DNA of 46,813 nucleotides, from assembly GCF_000003605.2 (NCBI RefSeq), contig NW_003113202.1:7501-54313 (forward strand). The letters run 5' to 3'. The translations under genes and the position numbers were made by a program. The stretch's first letter is position 1, and each line of letters starts with the position of its first letter. This DNA comes from Saccoglossus kowalevskii (taxonomy: Eukaryota; Hemichordata; Enteropneusta; Harrimaniidae). Below, in pieces: positions 1 to 9,086 of the stretch. Below the pieces are notes generated by a model that did not search any database, was not told the DNA's origin, and saw only the letters and a program-made list of their open reading frames with translations.

Positions 1-60
1 GATTTGAACCCGAGACCTCTCGCACCCAAAGCGAGAATCATACCCCTAGACCAACGAGCC
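1..60 (-). tRNA. tRNA-Pro: tRNA-Pro (TGG), partial at left edge
   Basis: Gene 5' part and anticodon present; the last 12 nt (3' acceptor strand and C73) lie outside the window. The visible part equals the TGG consensus. L spacer upstream. Confidence 0.93.
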
Positions 61-446
61 GATTCTAACTAATGAGTTAAGAAAAATTAAAAAAAATCTG
101 TTTTGTTCAGTTTTGCGACTCAATTGACAAGTTTTAAAATAGTATTTAGCAAATCTTTATACAATTCCATTTCAGGGTAATAATTCAGTAAACGAAATCA
201 AAAACTGATCTTTAAATTTCGAGTAAACTAACAGCCAAAGCGAGTGACTATATTTGTGATTTACTACCTTGCACTGCAGGGAATTCTCCATTTCATTGCC
301 ATGATTGTCTACTTGTTGGCACATTCCGATGTGCTCGCAAAATCCCCGGTCAGTATAATTGTGAGAATTTCTATTTTTGATTTTCTGTCGAATTTCATAA
401 CTTGAATTGAAATGCAGGCATCATAATGCAATATGTTAAAAAATAT

Positions 447-518
447 GGGCTCGTCCGGGAGTTGAACGCGGGACCTTTCGCATCCTAAGCGAGAATCATA
501 CCCTTAGACCAACGAGCC
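447..518 (-). tRNA. tRNA-Pro: tRNA-Pro (AGG), variant
   Basis: Anticodon AGG with A37 instead of G37, A15, a T-stem change at 52 and a C27-A43 mismatch. S1 spacer upstream. Matches the gene at 32128 in A37 and A15. Confidence 0.8.
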
Positions 519-520
519 AG

Positions 521-543
521 ACATACATTCAACAAACGTATGT
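521..543 (-). promoter_or_regulatory. Inverted repeat just upstream of an AGG gene (S1 spacer)
   Basis: ACATAC (521-526) and GTATGT (538-543) are exact reverse complements around an 11 bp centre, starting 2 bp from the 5' end of the tRNA. Present in S1 spacers and broken in S2, where the right arm reads GTATGG. Confidence 0.35.
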
Positions 544-560
544 ATAGGTCGGAAAATAAT

Positions 561-569
561 TTATAAATA
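561..569 (-). promoter_or_regulatory. TATA-like element upstream of AGG tRNA genes
   Basis: TTATAAATA lies about 43-51 bp upstream of the tRNA 5' end and is kept in nearly all S spacers (15230 and 22510 are altered). Upstream TATA-like elements aid TFIIIB placement on some tRNA genes; its role here is inferred from position and conservation. Confidence 0.4.
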
Positions 570-646
570 TCTCTTTTCTAAAAGTGTTCAAAGGTTGCCT
601 TATTGATGCAAGTCGAATCTTCAGCAGCCATTTTTCTAACTTTGGT

Positions 647-650
647 AAAA
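647..650 (-). terminator. Pol III terminator, S-side type (T4)
   Basis: GGTAAAATTAT on the plus strand gives TTTT about 5 bases after the 3' end of the TGG gene at 655-726. Four T is the minimum usually effective in animals, so TGG genes with an S spacer downstream may terminate less tightly than others. Confidence 0.75.
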
Positions 651-654
651 TTAT

Positions 655-726
655 GGGCTCGTCCGGGATTTGAAGCCGAGACCTCTCGCACCCAAAGCGA
701 GAATCATACCCCTAGACCAACGAGCC
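655..726 (-). tRNA. tRNA-Pro: tRNA-Pro (TGG), 53C
   Basis: Consensus except G53 to C, which breaks 53-61 and an almost invariant B-box base. Founder-type copy of the 53C group. S spacer downstream. Confidence 0.83.
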
Positions 727-950
727 GATTTTGACTAATTAGTTAGGAGAGAAATTAAAAAAAATCAGTTTTATTCAGTTTTGCGACTCAATTGACAAGT
801 TTTAAAACAGTATTTAGCAAATCTTTATACAATTCCATTTCAGGGTAATGATTCAGTAAACGAAATCAAAAACTCATCTTTAAACTTTCGAGAAAACTAA
901 CAGCCAAAGCGAGTGACCATATTTGTGATTTACTGCCATGCACTGCAGGG

Positions 951-1038
951 AATTCTCCATTTCATTGCCATTATTGTCTTCTTGTTGGCACATTCCGATG
1001 TGGTCGCAAAATCCCCGGTCAGTATAATTGTGAGAATT
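951..1038 (-). other. Conserved inverted-repeat core of the L spacer
   Basis: Outer arms AATTCTC (951-957) and GAGAATT (1032-1038) are complementary. Inside, CACAT (989-993) and ATGTG (998-1002) flank a TCCG tetraloop-like centre. The block looks less variable than the spacer around it across distant copies. It matches no snRNA, 5S or snoRNA that I recognise. It could be a small structured RNA, a protein-binding palindrome, or conservation by array homogenisation only. Confidence 0.3.
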
Positions 1039-1107
1039 TCTATTATTGTTTTTTCTGTCGATTTCATAACTTTGAATTGAAATGCAGGCATCATAATGCA
1101 ATATGTT

Positions 1108-1113
1108 AAAAAA
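1108..1113 (-). terminator. Pol III terminator, L-side type (T6)
   Basis: Six A on the plus strand read as T6 a few bases after the 3' end of the gene at 1117-1188. This is the usual form where an L spacer lies downstream; copies range from four to seven T. Copies at 33914 and 37507 are cut to T4, and the one at 20590 is lost. Confidence 0.85.
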
Positions 1114-1116
1114 TGT

Positions 1117-1188
1117 GGGCTCGTCCGGGATTTGAACCCGAGACCTCTCGCACCCAAAGCGAGAATCATACCCCTAGACCAACGAGCC
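1117..1188 (-). tRNA. tRNA-Pro: tRNA-Pro (TGG)
   Basis: Exact TGG consensus with intact A and B boxes and a T6 terminator. L spacers on both sides. Confidence 0.97.
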
Positions 1189-1577
1189 GATTTTGACTAA
1201 TAAGTTAGGAGAGAAATTAAAAAAAATCAGTTTTATTCAGTTTTGCGACTCAATTGACAAGTTTTAAAACAGTATTTAGCAAATCTTTATACAATTCCAT
1301 TTCAGGGTAATGATTCAGTAAACGAAATCAAAAACTCATCTTTAAACTTTCGAGAAAACTAACAGCCAAAGCGAGTGACCATATTTGTGATTTACTGCCT
1401 TGCACTGCAGGGAATTCTCCATTTCATTGCCATTATTGTCTACTTGTTGGCACATTCCGATGTGGTCACAAAATCCCCGGTCAGTATAATTGTGAGAATT
1501 TCTATTTTTGTTTTTCTGTCGAATTTCATAACTTGAATTGAAATGCAGGCATCATAATGCAATATGTTAAAAAATGT

Positions 1578-1649
1578 GGGCTCGTCCGGGATTTGAACCC
1601 GAGACCTCTCGCACCCAAAGCGAGAATCATACGCCTAGACCAACGAGCC
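1578..1649 (-). tRNA. tRNA-Pro: tRNA-Pro (TGG), D-loop variant
   Basis: One departure, a G to C in the D-loop G run (about position 18), shared with 10855. All stems pair. Confidence 0.9.
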
Positions 1650-2035
1650 GATTCTGCCTAATGAGTTAAGAAAAATTAAAAAAAAACTGTTTTGTTCAGT
1701 TTTGCGACTCAATTGACAAGTTTTAAAATAGTATTTAGCAAATCTTTACACAATTCCATTTCAGGGTAATGATTAAGTAAACGAAATCAAAAACTGATCA
1801 TTAAATTTCGAGTAAACTAACAGCCAAAGCGAGTGACTATATTTGTGATTTACTGCCTTGCACTGCAGGGAATTCTCCATTTCATTGCCATGATTGTCTA
1901 CTTGTTGGCACATTCCGATGTGGTCGCAAAATCCCCGGTCAGTATAATTGTGAGAATTTCTATTATTGTTTTTCTGTCGAATTTCATAACTTGAATTGAA
2001 ATGCAGGCATCATAATGAAATATGTTAAAAAATAT

Positions 2036-2107
2036 GGGCTCGTCCGGGAGTTGAATCCAGGACCTCTCGCACCCTAAGCGAGAATCATGCCCTTAGACCA
2101 ACGAGCC
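2036..2107 (-). tRNA. tRNA-Pro: tRNA-Pro (AGG), variant
   Basis: A53 and T50 in the T stem and A15 in the D loop; the B box is weakened. S1 spacer upstream. Confidence 0.8.
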
Positions 2108-2243
2108 AGACATACATTCAACAAACGTATGTATAGGTCGGAAAATAATTTATAAATATCTCTTTTCTAAAAGTGTTCAAAGGTTGCCTTATTGATGCAA
2201 GTCGAATCTTCAGCAGCCATTTTTCTAACTTTGGTAAAATTAT

Positions 2244-2315
2244 GGGCTCGTCCGGGATTTGAAGCCGAGACCTCTCGCACCCAAAGCGAGAATCATACCC
2301 CTAGACCAACGAGCC
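2244..2315 (-). tRNA. tRNA-Pro: tRNA-Pro (TGG), 53C
   Basis: Only change is G53 to C. S spacer downstream; its L spacer carries the rare GTCCACTTG also seen near 33325. Confidence 0.83.
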
Positions 2316-2704
2316 GATTTTGACTAATAAGTTAGGAGAGAAATTAAAAAAAATCAGTTTTATTCAGTTTTGCGACTCAATTGACAAGTTTTAAAACAGT
2401 ATTTAGCAAATCTTTATACAATTCCATTTCAGGGTAATGATTCAGTAAACGAAATCAAAAACTCATCTTTAAACTTTCGAGAAAACTAACAGCCAAAGCG
2501 AGTGACCATATTTGTGATTTACTGCCTTGCACTGCAGGGAATTCTCCATTTCATTGCCATTATTGTCCACTTGTTGGCACATTCCGATGTGGTCACAAAA
2601 TCCCCGGTCAGTATAATTGTGAGAATTTCTATTATTGTTTTTCTGTCGAATTTCATAACTTGAATTGAAATGCAGGCATCATAATGCAATATGTTAAAAA
2701 ATGT

Positions 2705-2776
2705 GGGCTCGTCCGGGATTTGAACCCAAGACCTCTCGCACCCAAAGCGAGAATCATACCCCTAGACCAACGAGCC
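2705..2776 (-). tRNA. tRNA-Pro: tRNA-Pro (TGG)
   Basis: Single change T50, still able to pair with G64 by wobble. Confidence 0.93.
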
Positions 2777-3162
2777 GATTCTAACTAATGAGTTAAGAAA
2801 AATTAAAAAAAATCTGTTTTGTTCAGTTTTGCGACTCAATTGACAAGTTTTAAAATAGTATTTAGCAAATCTTTATACAATTCCATTTCAGGGTAATGAT
2901 TCAGTAAACGAAATCAAAAACTGATCTTTAAATTTCGAGTAAACTAACAGCCAAAGCGAGTGACTATATTTGTGATTTACTGCCTTGCACTGCAGGGAAT
3001 TCTCCATTTCATTGCCATGATTGTCTACTTGTTGGCACATTCCGATGTGGTCGCAAAATCCCCGGTCAGTATAATTGTGAGAATTTCTATTTTTGTTTTT
3101 CTGTCGAATTTCATAACTTGAATTGAAATGCAGGCATCATAATGCAATATGTTAAAAAATAT

Positions 3163-3234
3163 GGGCTCGTCCGGGAGTTGAACCCGGGACCTCTCGCATC
3201 TTAAGCGAGAATCATGCCCTTAGACCAACGAGCC
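3163..3234 (-). tRNA. tRNA-Pro body with anticodon AAG
   Basis: Anticodon loop reads TTAAGAT: AAG at 34-36 with A37, so it would be scored as Leu (CUU) by anticodon. The body is AGG-type proline with A15. S1 spacer upstream. May be a dead or identity-switched copy. Confidence 0.82.
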
Positions 3235-3369
3235 AGACATACATTCAACAAACGTATGTATTGGTCGGAAAATAATTTATAAATATCTCTTTTCTAAAAG
3301 TGTTCAAAGGTTGCCTTATTGATGCAAGTCGAATCTTCAGCAGCCATTTTTTAACTTTGGTAAAATTAT

Positions 3370-3441
3370 GGGCTCGTCCGGGATTTGAAGCCGAGACCTC
3401 TCGCACCCAAAGCGAGAATCATACCCCTAGACCAACGAGCC
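3370..3441 (-). tRNA. tRNA-Pro: tRNA-Pro (TGG), 53C
   Basis: G53 to C only. Its L spacer starts as haplotype L1 and switches to L2 part-way, marking a conversion tract; shares CAGATTTGCG with the spacer after 32336. Confidence 0.83.
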
Positions 3442-3829
3442 GATTTTGACTAATAAGTTAGGAGAGAAATTAAAAAAAATCAGTTTTATTCAGATTTGCG
3501 ACTCAATTGACAAGTTTTAAAACAGTATTTAGCAAATCTTTATACAATTCCATTTCAGGGTAATGATTCAGTAAACGAAATCAAAAACTGATCTTTAAAT
3601 TTCGAGTAAACTAACAGCCAAAGCGAGTGACTATATTTGTGATTTACTGCCTTGCACTGCAGGGAATTCTCCATTTCATTGCCATGATTGTCTACTTGTT
3701 GGCACATTCCGATGTGGTCGCAAAATCCCCGGTCTGTATAATTGTGAGAATTTCTATTTTTGTTTTTCTGTCGAATTTCATAACTTGAATTGAAATGCAG
3801 GCATCATAATGCAATATGTTAAAAAATAT

Positions 3830-3901
3830 GGGCTCGTCTGGGAGTTGAACCCGGGACCTCTCGCACCCTAAGCGAGAATCATGCCCCTAGACCAACGAGC
3901 C
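3830..3901 (-). tRNA. tRNA-Pro: tRNA-Pro (AGG)
   Basis: Single change A64, mispaired with C50 in the T stem. S1 spacer upstream. Confidence 0.9.
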
Positions 3902-4037
3902 AGACATACATTCAACAAACGTATGTATAGGTCGGAAAATAATTTATAAATATCTCTTTTCTAAAAGTGTTCAAAGGTTGCCTTATTGATGCAAGTCGAA
4001 TCTTCAGCAGCCATTATTCTAACTTTGGTAAAATTAT

Positions 4038-4109
4038 GGGCTCGTCCGGGATTTGAAGCCGAGACCTCTCGCACCCAAAGCGAGAATCATACCCCTAGAC
4101 CAACGAGCC
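4038..4109 (-). tRNA. tRNA-Pro: tRNA-Pro (TGG), 53C
   Basis: G53 to C only; first gene of the 1128 bp higher-order repeat. Confidence 0.83.
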
Positions 4110-4498
4110 GATTTTGACTAATAAGTTAGGAGAGAAATTAAAAAAAATCAGTTTTATTCAGTTTTGCGACTCAATTGACAAGTTTTAAAACAGTATTTAG
4201 CAAATCTTTATACAATTCCATTTCAGGGTAATGATTCAGTAAACGAAATCAAAAACTCATCTTTAAACTTTCGAGAAAACTAACAGCCAAAGCGAGTGAC
4301 CATATTTGTGATTTACTGCCTTGCACTGCAGGGAATTCTCCATTTCATTGCCATTATTGTCTACTTGTTGGCACATTCCGATATGGTCGCAAAATCCCCG
4401 GTCAGTATAATTGTGAGAATTTCTATTATTGTTTTTCTGTCGAATTTCATAACTTGAATTGAAATGCAGGCATAATAATGCAATATGTTAAAAAAAGT

Positions 4499-4570
4499 GG
4501 GCTCGTCCGGGATTTGAACCCGAGACCTCTCGCACCCAAAGCGAGAATCATACCCCTAGACCAACGAGCC
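4499..4570 (-). tRNA. tRNA-Pro: tRNA-Pro (TGG)
   Basis: Exact consensus; second gene of the 1128 bp repeat. The downstream flank is the AAAAAAGTG variant. Confidence 0.97.
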
Positions 4571-4959
4571 GATTCTGACTATTGAGTTAGGAGAAAAATT
4601 AAAAAAAATCAGTTTTATTCAGTTTTGCGACTCAATTGACAAGTTTTAAAACAGTATTTAGCAAATCTTTATACAATTCCATTTCAGGGTAATGATTCAG
4701 TAAACGAAATCAAAAACTCATCTTTAAACTTTCGAGAAAACTAACAGCCAAAGCGAGTGACCATATTTGTGATTTACTGCCTTGCACTGCAGGGAATTCT
4801 CCATTTCATTGCCATTATTGTCTACTTGTTGGCACATTCCGATGTGGTCGCAAAATCCCCGGTCAGTATAATTGTGAGAATTTCTATTATTGTTTTTCTG
4901 TCGAATTTCATAACTTGAATTGAAATGCAGGCATCATAATGCAATATGTTAAAAAATAT

Positions 4960-5029
4960 GGGCTCGACCGGGAGTTGAACCCGGGACCTCTCGCACCCTA
5001 GCGAGAATCATGCCCCTAGGCCACGAGCC
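4960..5029 (-). pseudogene. tRNA-Pro (AGG) pseudogene, 70 nt
   Basis: Anticodon loop is one base short (TAGGGT, six bases) and the D-arm/5' side has lost another base. T66 also mispairs. Duplicated at 6088. Confidence 0.85.
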
Positions 5030-5165
5030 AGACATACATTCAAGAAACGTATGTATAGGTCGGAAAATAATTTATAAATATCTCTTTTCTAAAAGTGTTC
5101 AAAGGTTGCCTTATTGATGCAAGTCGAATCTTCAGCAGCCATTATTCTAACTTTGGTAAAATTAT

Positions 5166-5237
5166 GGGCTCGTCCGGGATTTGAAGCCGAGACCTCTCGC
5201 ACCCAAAGCGAGAATCATACCCCTAGACCAACGAGCC
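5166..5237 (-). tRNA. tRNA-Pro: tRNA-Pro (TGG), 53C
   Basis: Second-copy counterpart of 4038, G53 to C only. Confidence 0.83.
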
Positions 5238-5626
5238 GATTTTGACTAATAAGTTAGGAGAGAAATTAAAAAAAATCAGTTTTATTCAGTTTTGCGACTC
5301 AATTGACAAGTTTTAAAACAGTATTTAGCAAATCTTTATACAATTCCATTTCAGGGTAATGATTCAGTAAACGAAATCAAAAACTCATCTTTAAACTTTC
5401 GAGAAAACTAACAGCCAAAGCGAGTGACCATATTTGTGATTTACTGCCTTGCACTGCAGGGAATTCTCCATTTCATTGCCATTATTGTCTACTTGTTGGC
5501 ACATTCCGATATGGTCGCAAAATCCCCGGTCAGTATAATTGTGAGAATTTCTATTATTGTTTTTCTGTCGAATTTCATAACTTGAATTGAAATGCAGGCA
5601 TAATAATGCAATATGTTAAAAAAAGT

Positions 5627-5698
5627 GGGCTCGTCAGGGATTTGAACCCGAGACCTCTCGCACCCAAAGCGAGAATCATACCCCTAGACCAACGAGCC
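5627..5698 (-). tRNA. tRNA-Pro: tRNA-Pro (TGG)
   Basis: T64 mispairs with C50; otherwise consensus. Counterpart of 4499. Confidence 0.9.
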
Positions 5699-6087
5699 GA
5701 TTCTGACTATTGAGTTAGGAGAAAAATTAAAAAAAATCAGTTTTATTCAGTTTTGCGACTCAATTGACAAGTTTTAAAACAGTATTTAGCAAATCGTTAT
5801 ACAATTCCATTTCAGGGTAATGATTCAGTAAACGAAATCAAAAACTCATCTTTAAACTTTCGAGAAAACTAACAGCCAAAGCGAGTGACCATATTTGTGA
5901 TTTACTGCCTTGCACTGCAGGGAATTCTCCATTTCATTGCCATTATTGTCTACTTGTTGGCACATTCCGATGTGGTCGCAAAATCCCCGGTCAGTATAAT
6001 TGTGAGAATTTCTATTATTGTTTTTCTGTCGAATTTCATAACTTGAATTGAAATGCAGGCATCATAATGCAATATGTTAAAAAATAT

Positions 6088-6157
6088 GGGCTCGACCGGG
6101 AGTTGAACCCGGGACCTCTCGCACCCTAGCGAGAATCATGCCCCTAGGCAACGAGCC
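6088..6157 (-). pseudogene. tRNA-Pro (AGG) pseudogene, 70 nt
   Basis: Same shortened anticodon loop and T66 as 4960, with its own 5' side loss (CTAGGCAACG on the plus strand). Confidence 0.85.
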
Positions 6158-6293
6158 AGACATACATTCAAGAAACGTATGTATAGGTCGGAAAATAATT
6201 TATAAATATCTCTTTTCTAAAAGTGTTCAAAGGTTGCCTTATTGATGCAAGTCGAATCTTCAGCAGCCATTTTTCTAACTTTGGCAAAATTAT

Positions 6294-6365
6294 GGGCTCG
6301 TCCGGGATTTGAACCCGAGACCTCTCGCACCCAAAGCGAGAATCATACCCCTAGACCAACGAGCC
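6294..6365 (-). tRNA. tRNA-Pro: tRNA-Pro (TGG)
   Basis: Exact consensus. S spacer downstream with TTGGCAAAATT, a variant shared with the one before 23277. Confidence 0.97.
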
Positions 6366-6754
6366 GATTCTGACTATTGAGTTTGGAGAAAAATTTAAAA
6401 AAATCAGTTTTATTCAGTTTTGCGACTCAATTGACAAGTTTTAAAACAGTATTTAGCAAATCTTTATACAATTCCATTTCAGGGTAATGATTCAGTAAAC
6501 GAAATCAAAAACTCATCTTTAAACTTTCGAGAAAACTAACAGCCAAAGCGAGTGACTATATTTGTGATTTACTGCCTTGCACTGCAGGGAATTCTCCATT
6601 TCATTGCCATGATTGTCTACTTGTTGGCACATTCCGATGTGGTCGCAAAATCCCCGGTCAGTATAATTGTGAGAATTTCTATTATTGTTTTTCTGTCGAA
6701 TTTCATAACTTGAATTGAAATGCAGGCATAATAATGCAATATGTTAAAAAAAGT

Positions 6755-6826
6755 GGGCTCGTCCGGGATTTGAACCCGAGACCTCTCGCACCCAAAGCGA
6801 GAATCATACCCCTAGACCAACGAGCC
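6755..6826 (-). tRNA. tRNA-Pro: tRNA-Pro (TGG)
   Basis: Exact consensus between two L spacers. Confidence 0.97.
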
Positions 6827-7215
6827 GATTCCGACTATTGAGTTAGGAGAAAAATTAAAAAAAATCAGTTTTATTCAGTTTTGCGACTCAATTGACAAGT
6901 TTTAAAACAGTATTTAGCAAATCTTTACACAATTCCATTTCAGGGTAATGATTCAGTAAACGAAATCAAAAACTCATCTTTAAACTTTCGAGAAAACTAA
7001 CAGCCAAAGCGAGTGACCATATTTGTGATTTACTGCCTTGCACTGCAGGGAATTCTCCATTTCATTGCCATTATTGTCTACTTGTTGGCACATTCCGATG
7101 TGGTCGCAAAATCCCCGGTCAGTATAATTGTGAGAATTTATATTATTGTTTTTCTGTCGAATTTCATATCTTGAATTGAAATGCAGGCATCATAATGCAA
7201 TATGTTAAAAAATGT

Positions 7216-7287
7216 GGACCCGTCCGGGATTTGAACCCGAGACCTCTCGCACCCAAAGCGAGAATCATAACCCTAGACCAACGAGCC
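7216..7287 (-). tRNA. tRNA-Pro: tRNA-Pro (TGG) with S spacer upstream
   Basis: One of five TGG genes with an S1 spacer upstream. The 3' acceptor strand is changed so that T4-G69 and G2-T71 become wobble pairs. G19 to T removes an A-box base. Confidence 0.85.
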
Positions 7288-7423
7288 AGACATACATTCA
7301 ACAAACGTATGTATAGGTCGGAAAATAATTTATAAATATCTCTTTTCTAAAAGTGTTCAAAGGTTGCCTTATTGATGCAAGTCGAAACTTCAGCAGCCAT
7401 TTTTCTAACTTTGGTAAAATTAT

Positions 7424-7495
7424 GGGCTCGTCCGGGATTTGAACCCGAGACCTCTCGCACCCAAAGCGAGAATCATACCCCTAGACCAACGAGCC
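7424..7495 (-). tRNA. tRNA-Pro: tRNA-Pro (TGG)
   Basis: Exact consensus; S spacer downstream. Confidence 0.97.
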
Positions 7496-7884
7496 GATTC
7501 TGACTAATGAGTTAGGAGAGAAATTAAAAAAAATCAGTTTTATTCAGTTTTGCGACTCAATTGACAAGTTTTAAAACAGTATTTAGCAAATCTTTATACA
7601 ATTCCATTTCAGGGTAATGATTCAGTAAACGAAATCAAAAACTCATCTTTAAACTTTCGAGAAAACTAACAGCCAAAGCGAGTGACCATATTTGTGATTT
7701 ACTGCCTTGCACTGCAGGGAATTCTCCATTTCATTGCCATTATTGTCTACTTGTTGGCACATTCCGATATGGTCGCAAAATCCCCGGTCAGTATAATTGT
7801 GAGAATTTCTATTATTGTTTTTCTGTCGAATTTCATAACTTGAATTGAAATGCAGGCATAATAATGCAATATGTTAAAAAAAGT

Positions 7885-7956
7885 GGGCTCGTCCGGGATT
7901 TGAACCCGAGACCTCTCGCACCCAAAGCGAGAATCATACCCCTAGACCAACGAGCC
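7885..7956 (-). tRNA. tRNA-Pro: tRNA-Pro (TGG)
   Basis: Exact consensus between L spacers. Confidence 0.97.
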
Positions 7957-8345
7957 GATTCTGACTATTGAGTTAGGAGAGAAATTAAAAAAAATCAGTT
8001 TTATTCAGTTTTGCGACTCAATTGACAAGTTTTAAAACAGTATTTAGCAAATCTTTATACAATTCCATTTCAGGGTAATGATTCAGTAAACGAAATCAAA
8101 AAGTCATCTTTAAACTTTCGAGAAAACTAACAGCCATAGCGAATGACCATATTTGTGATTTACTGCCTTGCACTGCAGGGAATTCTCCATTTCATTGCCA
8201 TTATTGTCTTCTTGTTGGCACATTCCGATGTGGTCGCAAAATCCCCGGTCAGTATAATTGTGAGAATTTCTATTATTGTTTTTCTGTCGAATTTCATAAC
8301 TTGAATTGAAATGCAGGCATAATAATGCAATATGTTAAAAAAAGT

Positions 8346-8417
8346 GGGCTCTTCCGGGATTTGAACCCGAGACCTCTCGCACCCAATGCGAGAATCATAC
8401 CCCTAGACCAACGAGCC
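8346..8417 (-). tRNA. tRNA-Pro: tRNA-Pro (TGG), variant
   Basis: A67 breaks 6-67 in the acceptor stem; A32 in the anticodon loop. Confidence 0.87.
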
Positions 8418-8806
8418 GATTCTGACTATTGAGTTAGGAGAAAAATTAAAAAAAATCAGTTTTATTCAGTTTTGCGACTCAATTGACAAGTTTTAAAACA
8501 GTATTTAGCAAATCTTTATACAATTCCATTTCAGGGTAATGATTCAGTAAACGAAATCAAAAACTCATCTTTAAACTTTGGAGAAAACTAACAGCCAAAG
8601 CGAGTGACCATATTTGTGATTTACTGCCTTGCACTGCAGGGAATTCTCCATTTCATTGCCATTATTGTGTACTTGTTGGCACATTCCGATGTGGTCGCAA
8701 AATCCCCGGTCAGTATAATTGTGAGAATTTCTATTATTGTTTTTCTGTCGAATTTCATAACTTGAATTGAAATGCAGGCATCATAATGCAATATGTTAAA
8801 AAATGT

Positions 8807-8878
8807 GGGCTCGTCTGGGATTTGAACCTGAGACCTCTCGCACCCAAAGCGAGAATCATAACCCTAGACCAACGAGCC
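8807..8878 (-). tRNA. tRNA-Pro: tRNA-Pro (TGG) with S spacer upstream
   Basis: A64 and A51 disturb the T stem and G19 is T. The same combination is at 14451, 25119 and 26915. Confidence 0.84.
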
Positions 8879-9014
8879 AGACATACATTCAACAAACGTA
8901 TGTATAGGTCGGAAAATAATTTATAAATATCTCTTTTCTAAAAGTGTTCAAAGGTTGCCTTATTGATGCAAGTCGAATCTTCAGCAGCCATTTTTCTAAC
9001 TTTGGTAAAATTAT

Positions 9015-9086
9015 GGGCTCGTCCGGGATTTGAACCCGAGACCTCTCGCACCCAAAGCGAGAATCATACCCCTAGACCAACGAGCC
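9015..9086 (-). tRNA. tRNA-Pro: tRNA-Pro (TGG)
   Basis: Exact consensus; S spacer downstream. Confidence 0.97.

Larger units (their letters stand above)
519..654 (-). repeat. Short spacer S (representative of 47 copies)
   Basis: The 136 bp spacer lying upstream of AGG-type genes and downstream of TGG-type genes. Two versions exist. S1, shown here, has ACATAC/GTATGT inverted arms next to the tRNA and a TATAGGTC segment. S2 (for example 12056-12190) has CGCTCCAC and GTATGGATTG instead and loses the inverted repeat. Both keep the TATA-like block and the T4 terminator at the left end. No similarity to the L spacer is visible. Confidence 0.93.
727..1116 (-). repeat. Long spacer L (representative of about 81 copies)
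   Basis: The 390 bp AT-rich spacer upstream of TGG-type genes; every gap of about 390 bp between listed tRNAs is a copy. It holds no open gene: short reading frames in it end at stops conserved in all copies or borrow an ATG from the tRNA. Right end: an A-run (T6 on the minus strand) that terminates the neighbouring tRNA. Middle: a nearly invariant core with inverted repeats. At least four linked-variant haplotypes occur (see findings). Confidence 0.93.
4038..6293 (-). repeat. Higher-order repeat, period 1128 bp, two copies
   Basis: Copies 4038-5165 and 5166-6293, each holding TGG(53C)-L, TGG-L, then a 70 nt AGG pseudogene-S. Rare shared marks (GATATGGTCGC in the first L spacer, CTCGACCGGG and the shortened anticodon loop in the AGG gene) show that a three-gene block was duplicated as one. 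Confidence 0.85.

Noticed and set aside
521-543. Terminal inverted repeat of a MITE
   Set aside because: Arms are only 6 bp around an 11 bp centre, with no matching outer ends or target duplication, and they are fixed beside the tRNA start in S1 only.
951-1038. L core as U6, U1, U4, 5S RNA or a C/D snoRNA
   Set aside because: None of the expected sequence boxes of those RNAs are present in either strand.
880-1169. Short minus-strand open frames recurring in many L spacers (880-1169, 24013-24234, 38504-43952)
   Set aside because: They are the same spacer read in two frames, end at stops fixed in the repeat, often borrow an ATG from the tRNA or S spacer, and lack any recognisable domain.
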